From NCBI GenBank assembly GCA_964442345.1, contig CAYTZD010000005.1:1-39389 (forward strand): a stretch of 39,389 nt of DNA, given 5' to 3'. The notes beneath the pieces were generated by a model. The model saw only the letters and a list, made by a program, of their open reading frames with translations. It was not told the DNA's origin and made no database searches. Both the position numbers and the translations under genes were made by a program. Shown here piece by piece: positions 8,140 to 16,533 of this stretch (position 1 is the stretch's first letter; the number at the start of each line of letters is the position of its first letter). Origin of the DNA: Hippea sp964442345. GTDB lineage: Bacteria > Campylobacterota_A > Desulfurellia > Desulfurellales > Hippeaceae.

Positions 8140-9221
8140 AAAGGTTATGTGCTGTTTTTGTCTTTCTTTTTGTCTTTATCTTTAATTCCTATGCTTCCAA
8201 TCTGTCGGTTGCAGTTGTTGCGCCTTTTGGTGGAAATCTATCTGCTTTTGCTGAAGAATTTTACAACGGCTTGAATCTCTCGTTGCCTTCCTTTGTTGAT
8301 TTAGTAAAAATAGATAGTGATGGAGATTTTTTAGACAAGTTAGAAAAGATTAACCCTGTGGCTATAGTGGGTCCATTCTCAAAATCTAATGTCGATAAGC
8401 TTATTGGAGAATATTGCAATAAGCCTGTTCTTATTGTGCTGCCGTTGGCTAAAAGCGATGATAACTGTTCCAATGTTGTCTATTACGGATATGACCCTAT
8501 ACTTGCATCAAGGCAACTTGCAGAGTATCTGTGCAACATAAACAGCGGCAGTATAGGTCTGTTTTACTCCTTTGATAGGATTGATACAAAAGAAAAAGAC
8601 GCTTTTCTCGATGCACTTTCTAATTGTGATAAGTCAGTATCGGTCTTGTCTGCAATTCCATCTTTATACGAAACTATGGAATCATTTCTAAAGAATCTAT
8701 TTGGTGTTGTTAAACTTAAAAAGATTTCAGGACTTACAAAGGGTAAGGTTTTTGAACACTCCTTAGATGTTGATACGCTTGTAATCTTTGCATCTCAAAG
8801 CACATTTGTTCACATTGTTAGCCTTCTTGATTATTATGATATTCACCCTTGTAGAATTTTATCTGTAAGCCTTCAGCTTAGAAAAGATCTTTTTGAATTA
8901 AGTTTAACAGCGAGAAAATCATTAAGGTTTATAACGCCATACTATATGTGTCAGACTGATGGCTATGCAAAGAAGTTTCTTGACGAATACAGGAAGACAT
9001 TTTTTGAAGAACCTACCTTTATGTCTGCTGTTGGAAATGATATAGGTATGCTACTTAAAAAGTATTACTTTAATAATAAAAACTTGTTTGATGCGAAGGA
9101 TTTAAAGCTTTTATTAGGACATCTTTTGTTTTTTGATGATACAGGAAAAGCCGTGATTGAATACAAAATGATTGGATATAAGGAGTTAAACAGATGCAAA
9201 CAACAGATATCGGACAGATAG
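8136..9221 (+). CDS. Secreted periplasmic-binding-protein-like protein (type I fold)
   Basis: The N-terminus (KR, then about 14 hydrophobic residues, ending SYAS) is a signal peptide, so the mature protein should be periplasmic. The body resembles type I periplasmic binding proteins of the amino-acid (LivJ) kind: LSVAVVAPFGG at the start, PVAIVGPFSKSNVDKL, and the late motif PYYMCQTDGYAKKFLDEYR with EEPTFMSAVGNDIGML. These match the second lobe where ABC substrate-binding proteins read '..F...Y...F...P...A....D'. It lacks transporter partners nearby. Proteins of this fold near cell wall genes can also be LpoA-like activators; that alternative is not supported beyond context. Several cysteines are scattered through the mature part. 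It overlaps the start of aroB by 28 bases. Confidence 0.7.
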   Translation: MKRLCAVFVFLFVFIFNSYASNLSVAVVAPFGGNLSAFAEEFYNGLNLSLPSFVDLVKIDSDGDFLDKLEKINPVAIVGPFSKSNVDKLIGEYCNKPVLIVLPLAKSDDNCSNVVYYGYDPILASRQLAEYLCNINSGSIGLFYSFDRIDTKEKDAFLDALSNCDKSVSVLSAIPSLYETMESFLKNLFGVVKLKKISGLTKGKVFEHSLDVDTLVIFASQSTFVHIVSLLDYYDIHPCRILSVSLQLRKDLFELSLTARKSLRFITPYYMCQTDGYAKKFLDEYRKTFFEEPTFMSAVGNDIGMLLKKYYFNNKNLFDAKDLKLLLGHLLFFDDTGKAVIEYKMIGYKELNRCKQQISDR

Positions 9222-10261
9222 TCGTAGATGTCAATCCGCCATACACTGTTTTTATTGGCGAGAATCTAAAAGATAAGATGGTGGAATTTTTAGGTAGCAG
9301 AAGGGCTTTTGTGATTACAGACAGCAACCTTTTCTCTTTCTATAAGGATTTTCTTAAGAATTTAAGCCAGCATATCTTTGTTTTTGAAGCAGGAGAAGAA
9401 AGCAAAAATATAAATACATTGATGAGAATCTATGACTTTTTGATTGATAAATCAGCAGATAGGCACTCCTTGATTTTGGCATTTGGTGGCGGTGTTGTTG
9501 GTGATACGGCTGGATTTGCTGCAGCGACTTATATGCGTGGTGCGAAACTTATTCAACTGCCAACTTCTCTTCTTGCTATGGTTGATAGTTCTGTAGGTGG
9601 CAAGACAGGTATAAATTACGGTGGCTATAAGAATATTATAGGTAGTTTTTATCAGCCTGAAGCCGTTTTTGTTGATGTTGCTTTCTTAAAAACCTTGCCA
9701 GAAAGGGAATATCTGTCTGCTTTTGCTGAAGTTGTAAAATATGGCATGATAAGGGATAAAAAGCTATTTGAGTTTTTGGAAAACAGTGTTGATGCTTTGA
9801 AAAATAGAGATTTAGAAAGCTTAAGGTTTGTTGTTGAAAGAAGTATAAAAAACAAAGCGGAGATAGTTGCTGAAGATGAGAAGGAGAAAAACATAAGGGC
9901 TTTACTTAATTTTGGCCACACATTTGCGCATGCCATTGAAAGTATTACGAATTATAAAAGGTATCTACATGGTGAAGCGGTAAGTATAGGTATGGTTATG
10001 GCTTCAAGATTGGCTGAAAAGTTGGGATATATGCGTTCAGAAGATACTAAAAGGCTTAAAAATCTACTTCTCTCTTTTGGTCTTCCGATTAAGGTTGATT
10101 TTAGCATTAATCCAGAACAAATTTATGAGATTATGCTTAAAGATAAGAAGAATAGAGATGGCGTTTTGCGTTTTGTCTTGACAATGGGTATAGGCAATTC
10201 TATAATCACCGACAGTATAGAGAGAGAAGTTGTTGAAGAAGTTATAGGAGCAAATGAGTAA
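9194..10261 (+). CDS. aroB: 3-dehydroquinate synthase AroB
   Basis: Second step of the shikimate pathway, converting DAHP to 3-dehydroquinate with NAD+ and a divalent metal. The NAD-binding glycine-rich motif AFGGGVVGDTAGFAAATYMR and the substrate loop PTSLLAMVDSSVGGKTGIN are intact. Metal ligands are expected from the glutamate in SAFAEVVKYG and histidines in FGHTFAHAIE and HGEAVSIGM, all visible. The 355 residues match the family. AAGGAGTT upstream inside the preceding gene supports the start at 9194. No other aro gene is in the window. Confidence 0.97.
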   Translation: MQTTDIGQIVVDVNPPYTVFIGENLKDKMVEFLGSRRAFVITDSNLFSFYKDFLKNLSQHIFVFEAGEESKNINTLMRIYDFLIDKSADRHSLILAFGGGVVGDTAGFAAATYMRGAKLIQLPTSLLAMVDSSVGGKTGINYGGYKNIIGSFYQPEAVFVDVAFLKTLPEREYLSAFAEVVKYGMIRDKKLFEFLENSVDALKNRDLESLRFVVERSIKNKAEIVAEDEKEKNIRALLNFGHTFAHAIESITNYKRYLHGEAVSIGMVMASRLAEKLGYMRSEDTKRLKNLLLSFGLPIKVDFSINPEQIYEIMLKDKKNRDGVLRFVLTMGIGNSIITDSIEREVVEEVIGANE

Positions 10262-10919
10262 AAAGTTAATTCAAAGATTAGAAACTTACTACGATAAGCA
10301 TAAGAATAAGAGTTTATACTTCTATCCTATCGCATTACTATATTTTAAAAACAAGGAATACGACAAGGCTTATCAGATCTTGATAGAAGGACTAAAAGCC
10401 TATCCCAGATATGCACTTGCTTTACTTCTGGTGGGTAAGATTTTAGTAATGGAGAAAAATTACGAAGCTGCACTTGCCTATCTTGAGACGGCAGTGAATA
10501 TTCAAAGAAACAACACCCAAGCTTTAAAATTGCTTGCAGAATGCTATGAAAAAACAGGAAAGCTAAAACTTGCAAGTGAGATTTATGAGAAACTATTGCT
10601 TTTAGAAGATAAAGAAGAGTACAAATCCAAGATTGTGGAGCTTGCAGGCAAGATTAAGCCAGACGAAGAAGACTTAAGCGAGCTTGTAGAAGAGATAAGC
10701 GAAGAGAAAGAAGAGATACCGCAAATAGAACTTGAAGAAGACGCAGACGATGAAGAAGAAGCTACAATAACAATGGCTAAACTGTATGAAAAACAGGGAT
10801 ACATAAATGATGCCATAGAGATTTACAAAAAGATTCTTAAGAAAGAACCCGATAACATTGAAGCAAAGGAGTCCCTTGATAGATTGCTTAAAGATTCTGG
10901 TTTGGAAGGTGAAGAATGA
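10254..10919 (+). CDS. Tetratricopeptide repeat protein with acidic linker
   Basis: A soluble 221-residue protein with no signal peptide. Residues about 20-120 form roughly three TPR helix pairs (AYQILIEGLKAYPRYALAL; ALAYLETAVNIQRNN; ASEIYEKLLLLEDK). Then follows a very acidic stretch at about 140-167 rich in E and D, and one final clear TPR (AKLYEKQGYINDAIEIYKKI, ending EPDNIEAKESL). TPRs mediate protein-protein contacts; the partner is unknown. It overlaps aroB by 8 bases and the following lipoprotein gene by 4 bases, so it may act with that lipoprotein, but this is only context. Confidence 0.75.
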   Translation: MSKKLIQRLETYYDKHKNKSLYFYPIALLYFKNKEYDKAYQILIEGLKAYPRYALALLLVGKILVMEKNYEAALAYLETAVNIQRNNTQALKLLAECYEKTGKLKLASEIYEKLLLLEDKEEYKSKIVELAGKIKPDEEDLSELVEEISEEKEEIPQIELEEDADDEEEATITMAKLYEKQGYINDAIEIYKKILKKEPDNIEAKESLDRLLKDSGLEGEE

Positions 10920-11485
10920 AAAAGCTTCTAATTTTGATTATTGGTATTCTGTTTTTGTATGGATGCACTTCTGTCAATAGGTCTTTAGAAAGACTTGGTT
11001 TTACCCATTATCAGGATAAATACACCCAAGATTTAAAGAAGCATACAAAAAGCTATACACTGTATAGGGATTTTTCAACAATAGCCAAGGTTACAGCCAC
11101 AAGGTTTGATAAGAAGCTTATGGATGAATATATTGATGTAATGTCTCATCTAAAAGGAAGAACACCCGAAAGATACAATGAGATTTACAAGGAACTTAAA
11201 AATTACGATGTTTACTATGTGGCTTTTTACACACCCGATATGGATCTGAATAATCTTGAAGATAAAAACTCATTCTGGATTGTGTATCTGTCAGCATGTG
11301 GTAAGATTCTAAAACCTGTCTCTATTGATTATATAGAAAAAAGCGATTGGCGGGCAACTTGGTTATACAGCATAGGCGACGATAGATGGTATAGAGAATA
11401 TGTTATAAAGTTTGAAAAGAGCGATTGTAAAAATCCTATATTGGTGTTTAGTTCGTATTTAGGTGTGGTATCGATGAAATTTTGA
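10916..11485 (+). CDS. Small predicted lipoprotein of unknown function
   Basis: The first 17 residues (KK, then a hydrophobic core and the lipobox LYGC with C17) are a lipoprotein signal, so the mature protein should be anchored in the inner or outer membrane facing the periplasm. The remaining 172 residues are rich in Tyr, Lys and Asp and contain two further cysteines (SACGK, KSDCKN) that could pair. I do not recognise the family. It is the last gene of the first operon. Confidence 0.7.
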   Translation: MKKLLILIIGILFLYGCTSVNRSLERLGFTHYQDKYTQDLKKHTKSYTLYRDFSTIAKVTATRFDKKLMDEYIDVMSHLKGRTPERYNEIYKELKNYDVYYVAFYTPDMDLNNLEDKNSFWIVYLSACGKILKPVSIDYIEKSDWRATWLYSIGDDRWYREYVIKFEKSDCKNPILVFSSYLGVVSMKF

Positions 11486-11510
11486 CGGAGATTTATTCTG
11501 AAAATAAGGT
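11482..11510 (+). promoter_or_regulatory. Weak candidate promoter for sudBA
   Basis: TTGACG (11482-11487) overlaps the stop codon of the lipoprotein gene and is followed after 17 bases by TAAGGT (11505-11510). The -35 is good but the -10 is poor. It would let sudBA be expressed apart from the upstream operon. Confidence 0.25.
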
Positions 11511-11525
11511 TTTAGGAGGTTTTTA

Positions 11526-12368
11526 ATGGCAAGAATTCTAAAAAAAGAGCAGTGGAGCGAGACGATCTTCTCCATGCTTATTGATGCTAAAGATGTTGCT
11601 AAAGCATCAAAAGCTGGACAGTTCATTATTCTCATTCCAAGGGAGCACGGAGAGAGGGTTCCTTTGACTATTGCTGACTCTAATCCAGATGAAGGATGGG
11701 TTCAGATTGTTTTTCAGGTTGTTGGAAAGAGCACACTGGAGCTTTCAAGGATGAATGAAGGAGACGAACTTTATTCTTTTGTCGGTCCTTTGGGTATGCC
11801 ATCTGAGGTTGAGAAGTTCGATGGTAAAGTTGTAATGATCGGTGGTGGTATTGGTATAGCACCTGTGCATCCTATTGCTAAGACATTGAAAGAGATGGGC
11901 AATCATGTGATCTCTATCATAGGTGCAAGGACGGCTGATCTGCTTATTATGGAAGATAAGATGAAAGATGCCTCAACGGAACTTATTATTGCAACTGACG
12001 ATGGTAGTAAAGGTAAGAAAGGTTTTGTTAATCTTGTGCTGGAAGAGCTACTCGCAACAGAAGCTGATAATGTAAGTAAAATTTGGGCAATTGGTCCACC
12101 TATCATGATGAAGGCATGTGTTGAGTCTGCCAAAAAATTTAACAAGCCAATAATTGTTTCCTTGAACCCTATAATGGTTGATGGAACGGGAATGTGTGGA
12201 GCATGTCGTGTAACTGTTGGAGGAGAAACAAAATTTGCATGTATTGATGGACCAGAGTTCGATGGAGCTTTGGTTGACTTTGATGAGCTTATGGCAAGAC
12301 AGAAGTATTATGCAGATCAAGAAAAGAAAGCTTTAGAGTTATATAAAGCAAAGGAGGGAATAGCATAA
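11526..12368 (+). CDS. sudB: Sulfide dehydrogenase/NfnAB alpha subunit (FAD, [2Fe-2S] flavoprotein)
   Basis: Smaller subunit of a cytosolic SudAB/NfnAB-type complex. In characterised relatives this links NAD(H), NADP(H) and ferredoxin by flavin-based electron bifurcation, or reduces polysulfide with NADPH. The 280 residues show the FAD-binding ERVPLTIAD motif (about 40), the NAD-binding VVMIGGGIGIAPVHPIAKTL (about 107), and a C-terminal cluster motif DGTGMCGACRVTVGG with a further cysteine in KFACIDG. That gives one Asp and three Cys, the ligand set known for NfnA. AGGAGG lies just before the start. Its stop overlaps the sudA start by one base. Whether it bifurcates or acts on sulfur cannot be told from sequence alone. 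Confidence 0.9.
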   Translation: MARILKKEQWSETIFSMLIDAKDVAKASKAGQFIILIPREHGERVPLTIADSNPDEGWVQIVFQVVGKSTLELSRMNEGDELYSFVGPLGMPSEVEKFDGKVVMIGGGIGIAPVHPIAKTLKEMGNHVISIIGARTADLLIMEDKMKDASTELIIATDDGSKGKKGFVNLVLEELLATEADNVSKIWAIGPPIMMKACVESAKKFNKPIIVSLNPIMVDGTGMCGACRVTVGGETKFACIDGPEFDGALVDFDELMARQKYYADQEKKALELYKAKEGIA

Positions 12369-13786
12369 TGGCTGAAAGATTAAAAGCTTCTGAAAAGTTT
12401 AAAAGAGACAGGGTCCCGATGAGAGAGCAGGACCCAAAAGAGAGAGTTAAAAATTTCAATGAGGTTCCTTACGGATACTCTTTAGAAGAGGCAATAGCTG
12501 AAGCTCAGAGATGTCTTCAGTGCGACCCTGCCGCATGTGTAGAAGGTTGTCCAGCTGATGTTCGCATTCCGCAGTTTATAGACAAGATATTGGATGAAGA
12601 TATAGAAGGCGCATTTAAAGAAATAAAACTTACAAATGCTTTGCCTGCAGTATGTGGTAGAGTGTGTCCACAGGAAGAGCAGTGCGAAGGTGCATGTGTT
12701 ATGAATAAAAAAGGCAAGCCTATAGCCATAGGTAGGCTTGAAAGGTTTGTTGCAGACTGGGCACGAGATAATGGTATAGTAGATGAGCAAATAGACGAAG
12801 GAACAAAGAAAAACAAAAGAGTGGCTATTGTTGGTTCTGGTCCTGCAGGATTGGCTTGTGCTGCTGACTTGGCAAACTTGGGATATGATGTAACGATTTT
12901 TGAAGCGCTTCATAAGCCAGGTGGCGTTCTGATTTATGGTATTCCTGAGTTTAGGCTTCCAAAGTCTATCGTTCAATATGAAGTTGAACAGATTAAAAAG
13001 CTTGGAGTTAAAATATATACCGACTATGTTATAGGTTATATCAAAACAGTTGATGAGCTTGTTGAAGAATACGATGCTGTATTTTTGGCAAATGGCGCTG
13101 GTGCACCAAGCTTTTTGGGTATTCCAGGTGAGAACCTAAACGGCGTTTATTCTGCAAGTGAATTTTTGACACGCTCAAACTTGATGAGAGCTTTTGACTT
13201 CCCAGAATACGATACACCTATAAAAGTTGGCAAAAGGGTTGTTGTTATAGGTGGTGGTAATGTTGCTATGGATGCCGTGAGAACGGCAAAAAGGCTCGGC
13301 GCAGAAGAAGCTATTATTGTTTACAGAAGAAGTAGAGCAGAAATGCCAGCAAGAGCTGAAGAGATAGAGCATGCTGAAGCAGAAGGTATAAAATTCGAAT
13401 TACTTACCAACCCTATCAGGGTTGTTGGCGATGAGAACGGTAATGTAAAAGGCCTTGAATGTGTAAGAATGGAACTTGGTGAACCCGATGAGTCTGGAAG
13501 AAGAAGACCAGTTCCAATTGAAGGTTCCAACTTTATAATGGATGTCGATAATGTAATTATAGCAATAGGCCAGAATGCTAACCCAATCGTTGCAAGAACG
13601 GCAACAGGTGTTGAAACAAATAAATGGGGCTATTTTGTAGCAGACGAAGAGACAGGAAAGACAACACACCCGAAGGTATGGGCAGGTGGAGATATAGTTA
13701 CAGGTGCAGCAACAGTTATTTTGGCCGTTGGAGCAGGTAAGAAGGCTGCAAAATCCATACATGAAACTCTCTCTAAGGAGAGCTAA
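12368..13786 (+). CDS. sudA: SudA/NfnB-type NAD(P)H oxidoreductase (glutamate synthase small subunit-like)
   Basis: Larger subunit of the same complex, 472 residues. The N-terminal ferredoxin-like domain has two cluster motifs: RCLQCDPAACVEGCPADVRI (about 52-70) and CGRVCPQEEQCEGACV (about 95-110). Two dinucleotide-binding Rossmann motifs follow: VAIVGSGPAGLACAADLANL near residue 152 for FAD and VVVIGGGNVAMDAVRTAKRL near residue 290 for NADPH. A final AGGDIVTGAATVILAVGAGK closes the FAD site. Stand-alone glutamate synthase beta chains look alike, but the direct pairing with sudB and the absence of a large gltB gene favour SudA/NfnB. A terminator follows immediately. Confidence 0.9.
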   Translation: MAERLKASEKFKRDRVPMREQDPKERVKNFNEVPYGYSLEEAIAEAQRCLQCDPAACVEGCPADVRIPQFIDKILDEDIEGAFKEIKLTNALPAVCGRVCPQEEQCEGACVMNKKGKPIAIGRLERFVADWARDNGIVDEQIDEGTKKNKRVAIVGSGPAGLACAADLANLGYDVTIFEALHKPGGVLIYGIPEFRLPKSIVQYEVEQIKKLGVKIYTDYVIGYIKTVDELVEEYDAVFLANGAGAPSFLGIPGENLNGVYSASEFLTRSNLMRAFDFPEYDTPIKVGKRVVVIGGGNVAMDAVRTAKRLGAEEAIIVYRRSRAEMPARAEEIEHAEAEGIKFELLTNPIRVVGDENGNVKGLECVRMELGEPDESGRRRPVPIEGSNFIMDVDNVIIAIGQNANPIVARTATGVETNKWGYFVADEETGKTTHPKVWAGGDIVTGAATVILAVGAGKKAAKSIHETLSKES

Positions 13787-13799
13787 AAAAAGAAAAAAG

Positions 13800-13840
13800 A
13801 AGGGGTGTTGGTGCTGTAATCTAACGCCCCTTAACTTTTT
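13800..13840 (+). terminator. Intrinsic terminator after sudBA
   Basis: AAGGGGTGTT (13800-13809) pairs with AACGCCCCTT (13823-13832) to give a 10-bp stem with one G-U pair and a 13-base loop, followed by AACTTTTT. It separates sudBA from the complex I operon. Confidence 0.85.
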
Positions 13841-13892
13841 ATAGTTATTGGTTAAGTGTTGTTTGGTGTTTAATTATTTATAATTTTTACTG

Positions 13893-13920
13893 TTGACAGT
13901 TGAAGTGTTTAGTGTAAAAT
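13893..13920 (+). promoter_or_regulatory. Strong sigma-70-type promoter of the nuo operon
   Basis: A perfect TTGACA (13893-13898) is followed after 16 bases by TAAAAT (13915-13920). The 20 bases upstream (about 13871-13888) are almost pure A/T and resemble an UP element. Transcription would start near 13927. AAGGGGG (13948-13954) lies 7 bases before the nuoA start. This is the only clear promoter for the 12-kb operon. Confidence 0.75.
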
Positions 13921-13961
13921 TTTGCACGGGTCAGAGTAAATAATGTTAAGGGGGTCGGAGT

Positions 13962-14312
13962 ATGACTAATTGGCTTATTGCGTTTATTGCGTTTATTGCC
14001 TTTTTTGTTGTCTTTACTGTATTGATAGCTCTTTCTAAGTATCTGGCTCCCAAGGAGTATTACCCTGAAAAATTTGACTTATACGAGTGCGGATATCCTA
14101 TGTTATCCGAACTCAAGCACATGAATATCCGTTTCTATATCATTGCCATTATGTTTACACTGTTTGATATAGAAGCGGTATTCATGTATCCGTGGGCTGT
14201 TGACTTTAAACAGTTGGGTATCCTTGGGGTCATCGAAATGGGTCTGTTTGTTATAATGGTTTTTGTGGGTTGGATTTATGCTTATAAGAAAGGAGCACTG
14301 GAATGGGAGTAG
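13962..14312 (+). CDS. nuoA: NADH-quinone oxidoreductase subunit A
   Basis: Small membrane subunit of complex I, 116 residues with three predicted transmembrane segments (about 3-25, 58-80, 87-108). The loop between the first and second holds the family motif KFDLYECGYP, with the cysteine that contacts the quinone-site region. The third membrane segment is followed by GWIYAYKKGALEWE, the normal C-terminus. It is the promoter-proximal gene and overlaps nuoB by 10 bases. Confidence 0.96.
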   Translation: MTNWLIAFIAFIAFFVVFTVLIALSKYLAPKEYYPEKFDLYECGYPMLSELKHMNIRFYIIAIMFTLFDIEAVFMYPWAVDFKQLGILGVIEMGLFVIMVFVGWIYAYKKGALEWE

Positions 14313-14764
14313 AGAATCCTTGGATAACGACAAAATTGGACAAGCTTGTCAGTTGGGCAAGGTATTCGTCTCTTTGGCCTGTAACATTTGGTCTTGCCTG
14401 CTGTGCTATTGAGATGATGGCAACAGGTGCATCTCGTTTCGACCTTGATAGGTTTGGTGTTATTTTTAGGGCATCACCAAGACATGCAGATGTTATGATT
14501 GTGGCTGGCACATTGACAAAGAAGATGGCTATAGCTGCAAGGAAGGTTTATGACCAGATGCCACATCCAAAGTGGGTTATCTCTATGGGTTCATGTGCAA
14601 ATACAGGCGGTATGTTTGATACCTACAGTGTTGTTCAGGGTGTCGATACGATAATACCTGTTGATGTTTATGTGCCAGGATGCCCACCAAGGCCAGAAGG
14701 GTTGCTGTATGGCATTATGAAGCTTCAGGAGAAGATAAGAAGAGAAGGCTCAATGAAGGCTTAA
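14303..14764 (+). CDS. nuoB: NADH-quinone oxidoreductase subunit B
   Basis: Peripheral subunit carrying cluster N2, the last iron-sulfur centre before quinone. All four expected ligands are visible: the vicinal pair in GLACCAIEMM, one in ISMGSCANTGGMF, and one in YVPGCPPRPEGLLYG. The substrate-channel arginine stretch GVIFRASPRHADVMIVAGT is intact. The 153 residues are a normal length. Confidence 0.97.
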   Translation: MGVENPWITTKLDKLVSWARYSSLWPVTFGLACCAIEMMATGASRFDLDRFGVIFRASPRHADVMIVAGTLTKKMAIAARKVYDQMPHPKWVISMGSCANTGGMFDTYSVVQGVDTIIPVDVYVPGCPPRPEGLLYGIMKLQEKIRREGSMKA

Positions 14765-14777
14765 AAAGGAGAGACCT

Positions 14778-15308
14778 ATGACGAACGAAGAGTTGTTTGA
14801 GAAGATAAAATCAAAATTTGGTGATTACATCATAGAGCATGACACCTTTAGAGATGAGCTCTCCGTAACCATAAAAAAGGAGAAGCTTATCGAACTTATG
14901 AAGTTTTTACATGACGATCCAGAATTGCAGTTTGATTATCTTGTAATGATGACTGCTGTTGATTTTCCAGAAAGAGAAGAGAGATTTGATTTAGTTTATG
15001 AGCTAAGATCTATTCCACACAAAATGATAATGAGAGTCAAAACAAGAACAAAGGAAGATGAGCCTGTGGATAGCGTTGTCTCAATCTGGAATTCTGCTAA
15101 TTGGGATGAGAGAGAGACATACGATATGTTCGGTATAAAGTTCAACAATCATCCTGATTTAAGAAGAATACTAATGCCAGAGGATTGGGAAGGTTATCCT
15201 TTGAGAAAGGATTATCCACTCAAAGGTAAGCCTGAAGATGATCTGTGGCTTGATAAACATCTTCCAGAAGGTCAAATTAAAAAACCAAGACACACAAGGA
15301 TGCCTTAA
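14778..15308 (+). CDS. nuoC: NADH-quinone oxidoreductase subunit C
   Basis: The 30-kDa-type structural subunit of the peripheral arm, 176 residues, separate from NuoD (not fused as in E. coli). The hallmark ERETYDMFGIKFNNHPDLRR and MPEDWEGYPLRKDYPLKG are intact. The start is preceded by AAAGGAGAG. It is followed by nuoD after 16 bases. Confidence 0.96.
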   Translation: MTNEELFEKIKSKFGDYIIEHDTFRDELSVTIKKEKLIELMKFLHDDPELQFDYLVMMTAVDFPEREERFDLVYELRSIPHKMIMRVKTRTKEDEPVDSVVSIWNSANWDERETYDMFGIKFNNHPDLRRILMPEDWEGYPLRKDYPLKGKPEDDLWLDKHLPEGQIKKPRHTRMP

Positions 15309-15324
15309 CTAAGGAGTATGTAAA

Positions 15325-16521
15325 ATGAATAAAACTTATGAAGTTGATAACGAGAGAGAAGTCATAGTCAATGTTGGTCCGCAGCATCCAGCAACGCACG
15401 GCGTTTTAAGATATGTGGTGAAGCTGGACGGTGAGAGGATTGTTGACTCCGACCCCCAGGTTGGTTTTCTTCATAGAGGTATAGAAAAATTAGCCGAGTA
15501 CATGACCTATCAGCAGTTTAACCCTTATACTGATAGGCTTGACTACTTGGCAGCCATGAACAACAACTTGGCTTATGTTATGGCTGTCGAAAAACTCTTA
15601 GGGATAGATAAAGATATCCCTGAGAGAGCTCAGTATATAAGAGTAATAATGGCTGAGCTTGGAAGAATTGCATCGCACCTTGTTTGGCTTGCAACGCATG
15701 CCCTTGATATTGGTGCAATGACTGTCTTCCTTTACTGCTTCCGTGAAAGGGAATACATTCTTGATATGTACGAGATGGCTTGCGGAAACAGGCTTACCTA
15801 CAACTATATAAGGATAGGCGGCGTTGCAAGGGATTTGCCTAAAGGATTTATGGACAAACTTAAAGAGTTTGTTAAATTATTCCCACCAAGACTTAAAGAG
15901 TATCACACACTGCTTACCAAAAACAGGATCTGGCTAAAGAGAACCAAGGATGTTGGATATATCTCAAGGGAAGATGCTATTAATTACGGTATAGCAGGTC
16001 CATGTACAAGGGGAAGTGGCGTTGATTGGGACTTAAGAAGGGATATGCCATATTCGGTTTATCCTGAATTGAATTTTGAAGTTCCTGTCTATGATGAAGG
16101 CGATGTGTACGCACGATACCTTGTAAGAATGGATGAGATGCTACAGTCTAATAGGATTCTTGAGCAGTGCATAGAGAAGATTCCAGATGGGCCTGCCATG
16201 ATAGATGCACCGCAGTATGTATGGGAGCCAAAAGAGAGATTAATGATGAACAATTATGCCTTAATGAAGCACTTTGTAAAGGTCGTAAAGGGAATTAAGG
16301 CTCCTGCAGGCGAGGTTTATTTTGGTGCTGAGAATCCAAAAGGAGAACTTGGATTCTATATCTATTCAACGGGCGAAGGTAAGCCTTATAGATTAAAGAT
16401 AAGATCGCCATCCTTCATCAACATTAGTGCTATGCCGAAGATGGTTGAAGGTGGGTTGATAGCGGATATTATCTCAGTAATCGGTAGCTTGGACTTCGTG
16501 TTCGGCGAATGCGATAGATAA
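15325..16521 (+). CDS. nuoD: NADH-quinone oxidoreductase subunit D
   Basis: The 49-kDa subunit that forms the quinone-binding cavity with NuoB. The 398 residues include NVGPQHPATHGVLR, with the histidine near the quinone headgroup, VGFLHRGIEKLAEY, and the NPYTDRLDYLAAM tyrosine region that binds quinone. The C-terminus SLDFVFGECDR is the usual ending of the family. It evolved from a hydrogenase large subunit, but the Ni ligand cysteines are not present, so it is a true complex I subunit. The next gene is nuoG, 12 bases away; nuoE and nuoF, which usually stand here, are missing. Confidence 0.97.
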   Translation: MNKTYEVDNEREVIVNVGPQHPATHGVLRYVVKLDGERIVDSDPQVGFLHRGIEKLAEYMTYQQFNPYTDRLDYLAAMNNNLAYVMAVEKLLGIDKDIPERAQYIRVIMAELGRIASHLVWLATHALDIGAMTVFLYCFREREYILDMYEMACGNRLTYNYIRIGGVARDLPKGFMDKLKEFVKLFPPRLKEYHTLLTKNRIWLKRTKDVGYISREDAINYGIAGPCTRGSGVDWDLRRDMPYSVYPELNFEVPVYDEGDVYARYLVRMDEMLQSNRILEQCIEKIPDGPAMIDAPQYVWEPKERLMMNNYALMKHFVKVVKGIKAPAGEVYFGAENPKGELGFYIYSTGEGKPYRLKIRSPSFINISAMPKMVEGGLIADIISVIGSLDFVFGECDR

Positions 16522-16533
16522 GGGGTGTAGGAT

